Shown here: positions 22,404 through 33,100 of the stretch, in pieces
Layout: each line of letters opens with the position of its first letter
Position numbering within the stretch: the stretch's first letter is position 1
Assembly: GCA_037176705.1 (NCBI GenBank)
Contig: CM073889.1
Location: 100,705,890 to 100,769,889, forward strand
Reading direction: 5' to 3'
Length of the DNA: 64,000 nt
Origin: Molossus alvarezi
Taxonomy: Eukaryota; Chordata; Mammalia; Chiroptera; Molossidae
The notes under the pieces: model-generated
Databases searched by the model: none
What the model was told of the DNA's origin: nothing
Seen by the model: only the letters and a program-made list of their open reading frames with translations
Program-made: the position numbers and the translations under genes

Positions 22404-22609
22404 AATACATAAATAATGATGCTTATAAAACGTCTTTATATTTACAAGTAATAATATATTTATATATAACATAAAATACATTTTTTTTTCTTTAATAAAT
22501 CTCAGGGTTGTTTTTTTTTCCAGGAGTCCTTTCTCTCAAAAGCACTACAATGCTAAATTTCCAATGAGAATGCTTCTCTTGTTCATTTAAACCTTTGTAG
22601 TTAGAAAAA

Positions 22610-22617
22610 TAGCTTAT
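22610..22617 (-). promoter_or_regulatory. SMAD7: miR-21 8-mer site in SMAD7 3' UTR
   Basis: Minus strand reads ATAAGCTA, the full 8-mer target of miR-21-5p. SMAD7 is an established miR-21 target in fibrosis studies; repression of SMAD7 by miR-21 raises TGF-beta signalling. The surrounding sequence is AT-rich, which favours accessibility. Confidence 0.7.
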
Positions 22618-23654
22618 GTTAAAGTCTAAACGTGCTCACACGTCATACGAGTGTACGAGTGTAGAAGAAACGAAAGAGCAGTTAGGTGTCAGCGCCCAGG
22701 ACGGTGCCTCGGGTTCTGATGGGCTGAATCCTTCTTGGGGGAAGGGGGCTGCTCCCCTCGCTGGTCTAACAGCAAAGCTCAACACACAGGCTGCAGAGGG
22801 GAGGAAAGTGCTGAGCTGGTTTCCGAGTCCGGGTCAAACCTGATGGGACCGGGGCAGGGAGAGGCTGAGGGGCCTGAGCGGGCACTGGGTGGGCGATACT
22901 ATGACGGGCCGCCCCGGCAGCCCTCAGGAAGCCCACCCCAGAGACAACCAGGAGCAGATGGCCAAAAAAGACAGGACAGGACGATGCAGCGGGGAGGCTG
23001 GAAGGAGTCCAGCCTCGTGCAGGGTTGTTTCTAAGAAGCCTTGTGACAGGCCTGGGTCCTAGAAGGGGAGGGCGGGGCGGGGCATCCCCAGGCTGGGGAC
23101 AGAGCCTTGCTTCTGGCAGCTGCTGGGACACTGGTCACAGGCTTGCCCAGGCGCTGCCTCTGCCCCACTGAGCACGTCCAAAGGGCAAGAGAGACACAGC
23201 TGGGAGCGCAAACCTCACAGCTGGAGACATCATTAAGAAGCACAGAGAGCTCCCATCTCCCCCATTAGCCGTTCACGGACACACACTCACTCACAGACAC
23301 ACAGGCACACGGTCGCTCACACATCCACCCTGACAAGTGGAACAATGACCCCCAAGTTAGGGCCTGCTCCCCATTCACACACTGTGTTTGGTGGGACAAT
23401 TCTTGCTTCCCCTTTTCATATGGGGGTGTACTGCCAACACTACCACCACCACCCCCCCAGAAAACGACCAACAATTCTTTTCATAAGCTATTTCTCAAAG
23501 AACAAAACAAAACAGAACATAAACAAGAATGACAAGAAGGAGGGGGACAATGACCAAAGAATTCTGCATGAAAAGCAAGCACTCAGGAGGAAAATATTAG
23601 CAGCAAAGTAGTTTGGACTGGGCCCGCTCGGCTCTCGCTCTGTCCCCTCCCGGG

Positions 23655-24193
23655 CTACCGGCTGTTGAAGATGACCTCCAGCCAGCACGGGCAGCTGCTG
23701 ATGAACTGGCGGGTGTAGCACTGGCCCCAGCCCTTCACGAAGCTGATCTGCACAGTGAAGCCCGTCCACGGCTGCTGCGTGAACTCGTGGTCGTTGGGCC
23801 GCTGCAGGCTGTACGCTTTCTCGTAGTCAAAAGCCTTGATGGAGAAACCGGGGAACACTTTGTGCACCAGCAGCGTCCTGGAGTCCGGGTTGTCCAGTGT
23901 GGCTGACTTGATGAAGATGGGGTAACTGCTGCGGTTGTACACCCACACGCCATCCACTTCCCGCGTCAGCTGGATGCCACAGCCGATCTTGCTCCGCACT
24001 TTCTGCACCAGCTGACTCTTGTTGTCCGAATTGAGCTGTCCGAGGCAAAAGCCATTCCCCTGAGGTAGATCATAGAAGATGTCCAGGGAGGGCTCCTGGA
24101 CACAGTAGAGCCTCCCGACTCGTGTCTTCTCCTCCCAGTATGCCACCACGCACCAGTGTGACCGATCCCCAGGCTCCAGAAGAAGTTGGGAAT
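23655..24193 (-). CDS. SMAD7: SMAD7 coding exon 4 (residues 247-425, MH2)
   Basis: Acceptor reads TTTCACTCTGCAG before the exon; the first two bases complete Asp247. The exon encodes nearly the whole MH2 domain, from DSQLLLEPGDRSHW through the receptor-binding and trimerisation surfaces to the TAG stop at 23657-23655. Residue 385 is Thr (ACG) in DHEFTQQPW where I recall Met in human; the codon differs at one base. The intronic reading frame continues open upstream of the acceptor, but that is not coding. Confidence 0.98.
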
Positions 24194-27100
24194 CTGCAGA
24201 GTGAAATGGCAGACATGGTTGGTGGTGAGGGACACGGGCTTCCCCTCCTGCAGAATCAAGACACACACCCCCAACCAGCTGGGCTCTCGTACAAGACGGG
24301 AGGAGGCGATGGTGGTACTGAGTGTCTCCTACTGGGGCCTGGAAACCCTGATCCTCTGGGAGAACAGCTCTGCCTTTAATAAGAACAGGGCTCACCGGGG
24401 TGCTTCTTCCCACCGCCTCCCCATCCCGTTAGGGCTCCAGACATCAATGCATGTGCCCACCTGGCCAAAGAAAGCCCCATCCTGCGGAGCTCAGGAGCCA
24501 GGGGACCCCTGGTAACTTGGCTGGTCCTGATTTTAAAGCTAGAAAAGGCCTTACAGATGGCCTAGAATTACAGTTCTTTAACCTGGATGGCACCTTGGGC
24601 CCTAGTCATCCTAAAGAGAAAACAGCCCTGGAGGGTGACGGCGCCAGACCAAGGTAGGACTCGGGTCTCCAAACTCTAGCACCACTTGCTACATGGTCTC
24701 TGTCACCGTACCAAGTTCTCAGATCAGTGCCTTGGTCGTAAGCAAGTGCTGTCTGGTAAAAATGTAAATGGAGGTGATTTGGAGCAAAAAAAGTTTTTCC
24801 TAAATAGAAAAACAACCCTCAGGGTCTATCGGCAGCAGCTCTGTACACAAAGGGTGAATCCCTATCAAAATGTGAAATCCCACCACACGCACACAGGCCC
24901 ACGTTAGCCGAGACTGCACACAGGCCCACGCTAGCCCAGACTGCACACGGGCCCACGTTAGTCCAGACTGCACACGGGCCCACGTTAGTCCAGACTGCAT
25001 TGTACCAAGTTCTCAGATCAGGATGGCAGCCCAGACTGCACACGGGCCCACGTTAGCCCAGACTGCACACGGGCCCACGTTAGTCCAGACTGCACACGGG
25101 CCCACGTTAGCCCAGACTGCATTGTACCAAGTTCTCAGATCAGGATGGCAGCCCAGACTGCACACGGGCCCACGTTAGCCGAGACTGCATTGTACCAAGT
25201 TCTCAGATCAGGATGGCAGCCCAGACTGCACACGGGCCCACGTTAGCCGAGACTGCATTGTACCAAGTTCTCAGATCAGGATGGCAGCCCAGACTGCACA
25301 CGGGCCCACATTAGCCCAGACTGCACACGGGCCCACGTTAGCCGAGACTGCATTGTACCAAGTTCTCAGATCAGGATGGCAGCCCAGACTGCACACGGGC
25401 CCACGTTAGCCGAGACTGCATTGTACCAAGTTCTCAGATCAGGATGGCAGCCCAGACTGCACACTGGCCCACATTAGCCCAGACTGCATTGTACCAAGTT
25501 CTCAGATCAGGATGGCAGCCCAGACTGCACACGGGCCCACGTTAGTCCAGACTGCACACAGGCCCACATTAGCCCAGACTGCATTGTACCAAGTTCTCAG
25601 ATCAGGATGGCAGCCCAGACTGCACACGGGCCCACGCTAGTCCAGACTGCACACGGGCCCACGTTAGCCGAGACTGCATTGTACCAAGTTCTCAGATCAG
25701 GATGGCAGCCCAGACTGCACACGGGCCCACGCTAGTCCAGACTGCATTGTACCAAGTTCTCAGATCAGGGTGGCAGCCCAGACTGCACACGGGCCCACGT
25801 TAGTCCAGACTGCACACGGGCCCACGTTAGCCCAGACTGCACACAGGCCCACATTAGCCCAGACTGCATTGTACCAAGTTCTCAGATCAGGATGGCAGCC
25901 CAGACTGCACACGGGCCCACGTTAGCCCAGACTGCACACGGGCCCACGTTAGCCCAGACTGCACACAGGCCCACATTAGCCCAGACTGCATTGTACCAAG
26001 TTCTCAGATCAGGATGGCAGCCCAGACTGCCATACAAGCTTCCTCCAGCCCAGACAGAAGAGCACGTCTCTCAGACGGGTACGGCCGTGCTTCGAGTGCC
26101 CTCTGCTCATGCCCCTTCCCCCGCCCTTCCCAGAGCATCTAGACTCCTGCCCTGCCCTCCTTTCTCCCTCCCCTGAAGCCCCCACACTGGTCCCAGAAAT
26201 GGTTCTTCCAGCAGCAGCCTGGGGGACTAGGAGGCTGGTGGTGACTTCCCCGAACAGGCACGCGGGGTCTCCGAGGGGGGCTGTGTGGAAGGAAGGGGAG
26301 TCTGGGCGGCTGGCATCCGACTCCTCCTGAAGCTGGAGCCAGCGGGGCAGGCCTCAGACTGGGAGCCATAAATCTCCCCGCCGGCCGAATGCTGTGGTTT
26401 GTGGCGGCAGGGCGGAGACCGGAAGTCTTGTATTTGTTAACAAAAATGGGGAGAGGGGGAGGGGGAGGCAGAGGCCTCCTCCTGCCCCCCTTTTCCCTTT
26501 CAGGGGGACTTGGGAAAGGAAGGTGGGGCTGGCTGTGGGGCATCTTTTGGTGTGTTTGGCCTTTTTGGTTTTGGAGCAACTGGGCCTGGAGAATGGATGG
26601 TGGCTTATCCAGCATGGGGACCGGGCCGGAGGGGGTCCGGGGGCCCCGTGTCTACTGCCCCGGCAGGCTGGGTAACCCGGTGCGGCTCAGCACACAACTC
26701 CCTTCCAGTGTTCACAGGCATGTCAGGACCTGGGAACCAGTCAGCTCCATGAACTTGTTGTTTTTTTTAAGCAGCAGCCGTTTTTTTATGCATGGAGGTG
26801 CCCCATAAATAAGCAGAAATGTGCACTGTGACCCACTGAGGCAGCCACAAACACACACCCTGAGTGGCTGGCTCCTACAGGCACCCAGATGGCCTTCTCA
26901 AATGCCTGCCCAGACAGCGACACGAAATGGGGGGCTGGGGGCTCATTCCTTTCCCTCGATCCCCACTCCCCCGAAAGTCAACCCCAGAAAATGGCCTGTC
27001 ACCCCCACCCCACAGGCATCTGTAAAGCACAAGTGTGAGAGAGAGGCTGTGTGTCCGTGAGTGTGAGCACACATGTGAGTGTGTGTTTGCGTGCGCACAC

Positions 27101-30100
27101 ACAGGAACATATGGAAAAATAAGAGAGGGACAGGGCTCCAAGCAGAAGGTGACTCATCAGGCATTAACTTGTTTCTGCAAAGGATCCATCAACTGCTAAT
27201 AAACTCGTGAGCGCTGGCAATCCTTGAACTTTCTGCCGAGGAGCTCAGCTCTGAGGCTGCACCCGAGACCCCGCAACAAGCCCATAAATAAGCGCACTCT
27301 GGGTGCAAGTGTGCTGGAGGAGGAAGCCCCGCCCGAAGGGGAGTGTTTGGAAATGTAGGAAGCTCTCCTACTGTCCCAACTCAGACAACAGGCCTGGGCT
27401 GGAAGGGAAGACTGGGGAGCTGCGGGGAGAGGGTGCAGGCGACCCTCAGCAGATCTCACAGTACTCTGCTTCATGGAGCCTGGCCCTGTGAAACCTGGCA
27501 CCAGCTAGCAGGGGGTGGGGGGCGCACACTGGGATGGAGGCAGTTGCCCTCATGCCAAGCCCATGGGCAAGAGGTAGGGGCTGTGTCTGCCCCATCTCTG
27601 GGGGCAGAAGATGGGTGGGGGCTGGGGCCTGAGGTCAGCTGGACTCCAGCCCAGCGCCCTGAGGGGAGAGGGGGGATGTTCTGGCGGGTTTCTCTTTCAT
27701 CTGTGCAGCCCGCCAGTCCACCCAGCAATTTGCTGCCAGACATCCCTGGAAAAAGCCTTTTTCTGTTGAGGTTAATGGCCCAGCCCAGATAAACGGCAGC
27801 ATGTGGGTGTCCCTGTGTGTGAACAAGGCCCCTGAAAGCTCACTAGGTGCCCTAATCTGGCGCAGCAGGACCCCCCTGTCACCCCACAGCCTGCTTCTCG
27901 CTGCCCCTGGACTGCCTCTCCAGTAAAACCACCCCTCCAGCAGCCAAGCCCCTTTAAGGCCTCACATCTCGGAGGGTCCCGCACAGCTTCCCACGTTGCC
28001 AACCCAGAGACTCTCCTCCTTTGCCCCAAATTCCCCGTCACTTGGGCTCATTTCTGGGAAGCAATCAGCATCATCTTCAGAGAACCCTAGTTCCCTGAAC
28101 TGGGCCCACAGCCCACAAGTGTCTCCCCACAAAGGTCTGTGCTTAGCTCCTGAGGTTCCCCAGGCGTTGTGAGACCTGGGAAGATGTCACAGAAGAGTCT
28201 CCCTGGTTGGCTGGTTACCACTGAGGAGGAGGCTCCCAGGCCCACCCTGGCTTATCATGGTTGCTGATACTTCAACTCCAAAGGCAAAGCTCCTGGCCCC
28301 TTGTGAATTTCCCTCGGCTTTACAACCTTTTCCGGATTCCCAACAACTCCTTTCCCTCCTCAGAAAGCTGCTCAGGACGTTTTAACACTGCATTTGCTCA
28401 GTTTTCAGCATCAAAAAGAAAGGCTGTGTTGTAAAAAGCTAACTAATCAGATGCCTGCTCACAATTTCTTTCCTTTTTATTATAGTTTAGGGAACTTTTG
28501 GAGCAACCCCAGAAAAATGCTGAATCGGCCTAAAATTCCTATAAGGCTGCCCCCCCCATTCCCTTAAAGCATAAAGTCGACCCTTTAAAAGGAAGGGGGA
28601 GGTGGGTGTTGAGAAGGGGAGGGCTGCGCTCATGTTTGCACTTGCGCGGGGAAGACCACTTAACAAGGAGCCCGCAGCCTCGCACAAAGAGTTATTTAAT
28701 TACCCTGGTCATGAATGAACAGACCAGAGGCTCATGAATGAAGCGCTCGCCCGGGGTCTCAACGGCATGGCGTGACCAGATCTCAAGGCCAGGTTCTAGG
28801 TAAGGGAAGAATTTCCCCCCTTTTAAATTTATTTGAAGGTGTAAGGAGATGAAGGGAAAATAAAGGCAGGAAGGAAAGACCAAGTCCAGTGCCTCAGCGG
28901 TACCATTTCTGGACTCCAGCTTGTGAAGCTCACCGCGAGCCCAGAGAGGCAGGCACCATCCCCGCCAGCCCGGGGGGTTCTGATCACATGGGCATGCATG
29001 AGAGTAAGGCCATCGGAGCCTGCTATGCCCCCGCCCACACACAGAGGTGGGGCTCCTAGGGAGGGGATCCCCAAGACCCTGGCCTTTCAGGACAGGGAGA
29101 TACTTGGGAAGCAAAGCTAATACAGGACAGAGCCACAACGGCTGTGCCCACTTCATTCAGGCACAACTGCCAGGGCACAAGGGGGCTGGGTTAGAAGGTG
29201 GCAAGGAGGGGTCTCAACTCTACCTCACCTCTGCAAGGCACCTGGATTATAAAGGGACATTTCTCTGCCAAAATCCAACAGTGGGACGGGCCTGTGAGCC
29301 CCCTCCCCAGTGGTCCTGCCAAGCAGAGGCTAAGGATGGAGAAGCCCGGGGAGATGGGGGCCAGGGCAGAAATGGTGGCCTCGCACAGGCTGATGAGGGC
29401 AGGCGAAGGGCACAGAAGTAGACCCAGAAGTTAAACCCAGCAGCTCTGGAATGCAAACACCACCAGGCCTCGCCCACAGCCGGTCCAGGGTCCTTTCTCC
29501 TCAGGACTCCGGCGCCACCGAGGGTTGCCTCATCCTGCCTTGCCGACATCAGACATCAGACATCTCAAAGGTTAACAGCACCCATCCCGTGGGCCCTGCT
29601 CCCCACCCCGGTCAGGAAGCCAGCTGTTCCGAGACCTGCCAGCCCGGTTCAGGGAGAAGGGCTGAGATAAAAGGGACCCGGTGCCAACCTGCCCAATCTA
29701 TTCCCATCCGAAATACTCACAGTCATCAAGGACCCTTACTGTAGGTCTCTTGTTTTCAAGAGGCAAACAACCAAAAACTAAAGCAAACACATGAACACTT
29801 TCCGAGGTGTCTGGATTCAGTCTGGGTTCTAGGGTCAGCTCCTAATCGGCCACGTTTCACCCTCATCAGGACACGCACGACCACGCCAGGGCTCCTGAGT
29901 CCTACGGCAGCCCAGGCAGCTCTGGGGTTTACAGCAAGTCACCCAAGGAGTCGAAACAAGCTCAGATGTTTCAGGTTAATTCTCAGACCCAGCCAGTCAC
30001 CACTGCGCCAGTGTTCGCCAAAGGATCAGAGGGTGACTTCTGGCTGGTAGAAGGCAGGGCTGAGAAAGCTGACTTTTTTTTCAGGGTTCTGTAACCATGT

Positions 30101-33100
30101 TATCTCCATTTGAGATGGCTGGCTTGGGGAGGAGGGGTGCCACAGGCTCTCCCTTCAAAGTCTGGGGTGCTTCCTCAGGTCCCTGGGCCCAACGAGTTCC
30201 CCAAATCCTATCCCTCAGGGACTTCTGGCTGTGGCACAACACCCCCACACACGCTCCACCCCACCCCGACGCCCCAGTTCAAACCTACCTCCCGTGAAAC
30301 CTTGGCAGTGACTGAAACTCCCGGTGCCAGCCTCACAAGGTTGTTATGACGATGTGATACAAAAGCAGCAGGGAGCCAGGCCCAGTTTGCAGCTACACTC
30401 AAGGGTCTCCTCTCTCGGGTTTTCCAGCTGCTCGGAAAACACGACGCGCTCTTCCCCTTTGCCCCCACCCCCGTGGGACAACAGTTCTGGGCCATGCCCA
30501 CACCTACTAGCATCTACTATGTACAGGCCTTGTTCCAAAGGGGCTCAGAACCGTCCTCTAAGGTGGCATATTATCACTGCCCTTGTGTTAAAGGGGAAAT
30601 GAGGCACAGACACTTGCCAAAGAGCAGAACTGAGATTCAAGGCCAGAATACTGCTGGGTGTGAGCTGTGGGTGGGCAGCCGCCTCTAAAGCTACCAGTCC
30701 CCAAGGGTTCCCCTGCAAATGTTAGAGAGGAAAAATAAGTGTCCTCCAGAACACACTTTGGAAATGCTATGCCTACTTTAGGGCCGAGTGCAAGGTCCAA
30801 CTTTCTCTCGCCAAGAAGTGGCTTTGCCAAGCAAGTTGCTCTGTGACCTTGGCCAAGTGGCTTGCCCTCTCTGAGTCTCAGGTTGACCTGACCATAACTA
30901 AAATAAAAGGGGCTGGGGCAAAACAGGCCCATGGGCCCACTTCTGACTCTGATGGTCTCTGGCTACGCTCTGTGATTCACAAAGTATTCAACTATGCCGG
31001 TTCCACTAATTTTTACTACCTTTCAGAGAATAAGAAAAACATTTTGGGGAGAAGAGCACATTTTTGCATTTAATTTGCAACAATAAAACAAACAAACAAA
31101 ATGAAAAGGGCAGGAAGATTTGGGTCAGTTTTTGCTGTGTCCACCTCTAAACCAACATTTTAAGTACAAAGAGTTACAAACTTGTGTCCTTTCTGTTATG
31201 TCATTCATTGTCCTAGGAAAAGGTAAGTCCCCAGGGGAGGGTCTCCTTTCTCACCATCAATCTCCCAATGTGCCCGCAGGCTTGGCACCCTGAAGTTTCC
31301 CACCCATCACCACCCTCCTGCAGAGTCTCCCAAGCTTACGGATTGGCAGATCCTGCTAGTCTAGAAGACTAATGTGTGACTGTGTTGTGATGAGTAATCA
31401 GTTACTAGAGCTAAAGTGTACTTCCCTGCTCCCCAAAGGGCCCCACCCCCACCTCCCAAAGCCCCTCAAAAATCCAAGTATGAGGGCCCCACCCTGGGGG
31501 TCCCTCCAAAGAACAGTATTTGGGCATCAGAGAATATAACTGCGGGGACAGCCAGGCAGGGGAGGGGAAGCCACAGAAATCAAAAGCTCCCGTCTGTCTC
31601 GCCAGCCCGGCTGACGCTGCTTCCTGTGCCCCAGCCGTCAGCCATGCAAATTATAGCGTGTACCCGGCTGCCTGCCTTCGGAGGAGGCCAGCTCTGCCCG
31701 GCTCGGAGAGGCCTCAGAGGAAGGGTGGGGACTCCAGTTCAGCCAACTCCATTCATAATATTTACAGTAAATGGCCTCTCTGGCTGTTGTTTAGCATACG
31801 TCCAGCCTCATTAAAACTTTTCAAGTCTTAACGTCAAGACTTTTCCACTCCATGGTGCACCACAAAATTCCCCCCAATACCCCCCAATAACTCAGCAGCT
31901 CTCTCCAGAAAGGGGTGAGTCCCCCCAGGCCTGACTGGCATTATCTGCTCACATGCCTGACCAATGGGTATGACCCTGGCTGCTCCAAGGAAGACACAAG
32001 AGGGTGGGACGGTCAGGCAACAGGAAGGTGACTGAACCAAATCTCAAAACCCACCCACCCGTCCAACTCTTACCTGGCGGGAGTTCAGAGAATCACCCAA
32101 ATTCTGCATGTGTACCCCCAACCAGGAATGCATGCGCACTCACACATGAACCCAACAAAGGAAGCGGTCCTTAAGCCACTAAAATGTCCCTCATTTTCTG
32201 CTTTTTACTGACCACTTGTATGTTGGCTACATGTTAAAGCTCGATAAAAATCTTAGTAAAAATGAATGCATACAATGCCAATTCTCCCAAAGGACACACC
32301 CCCAAGGGGTACAGGACAGCTTTGCCTGGTTCTGCAGGTCTGGGGGGCTGCCCTGCAGTGAGCTGCTTTTTCTGTGGGCCCCATTTTAATAAATCCTGGT
32401 GCACAATGACCTCCAACTCCCTGAAAGGTATTTCAGGACCTAGCCGAAGGCCCGGCCCTGCCCTGCCCCAACCCCCACACAGCTCCATCTCAACTCCAGT
32501 TTTCTAGACTGGTAGGAAAACCGTCCGAAGACGTGGAAAAATACAGTGGGAAACAAAAGTCCTTTTCATCCCTCCCCTTCCCCAGCTCCCCTTGTTCCAT
32601 AACAATTATGAAAACTGTTGGATGGGATGGCATTTTGAACATTTACTGCATTCCGGCCAATAAATTCCAATGCAGGATCTGATGGAAAAGCCTCCGTTTC
32701 CAGCAGGCTCCCTGGCTCCCTTGTTCCCCGCCCCCTGCTCAATCCCAGCACTCATTCTTTCTTTACAACCCAACACCGGGGCCTGGCCAGGCCGGGGCCC
32801 ACACTGTACTTACAGGGAAAAACAACAGTACGACAGACTGGAGACAGTGTGCAGACTGGAAAAGTTAATCATTACTTCTGTCTGCCTCCGTAATCTAATC
32901 TCTCTGGCTTTGACACACTCACTGTTCAGCCACCTCAGCCCTTTCACCCCCAGAGCACCCAGGACCTCCTGGGCCTGAGACGCCACCCCCCCTCCCCAGC
33001 CCTCCCAGTGAGGAGGCCAGTGGACGAAAAGACAAGAAAAGTCTCCCCACCCTGGGCTGCCTGCACAAAGTCCCTGGAGTTCAACACAAATGGCTGGCTG

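Larger units (their letters stand above)
22216..23654 (-). other. SMAD7: SMAD7 3' UTR
   Basis: Runs from the base after the stop codon to an inferred cleavage site about 20 bases past the ATTAAA signal at 22241-22236. Length is about 1.4 kb, in keeping with the roughly 1.5 kb I recall for human. The distal part (22216-22640) is strongly AT-rich with several ATTTA-type motifs on the minus strand, consistent with an unstable, inducible mRNA. It contains a perfect 8-mer for miR-21 and a 7-mer for the miR-25/92 family. Confidence 0.8.

Noticed and set aside
24194..24413. Upstream extension of the exon 4 reading frame
   Set aside because: Intronic; a good acceptor stands at 24195-24194 and gives the right phase with exon 3.
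23613..24515. Plus-strand open frames opposite SMAD7 exon 4
   Set aside because: Antisense shadows of the MH2 coding exon.
24890..26029. CRISPR-like array
   Set aside because: Vertebrate intron; units are contiguous tandem copies with no unique spacers.
24800..26176. Open frames with repeated QTAHGPTLA-like or GLTWA-like peptides
   Set aside because: They are read-through of the 27-bp minisatellite units; the 41-bp units shift the frame, and there is no start context or homology.
26389..26808. 139-residue plus-strand open frame with Gly-rich segment
   Set aside because: No recognisable domain, lies in SMAD7 intron 3, composition-driven.
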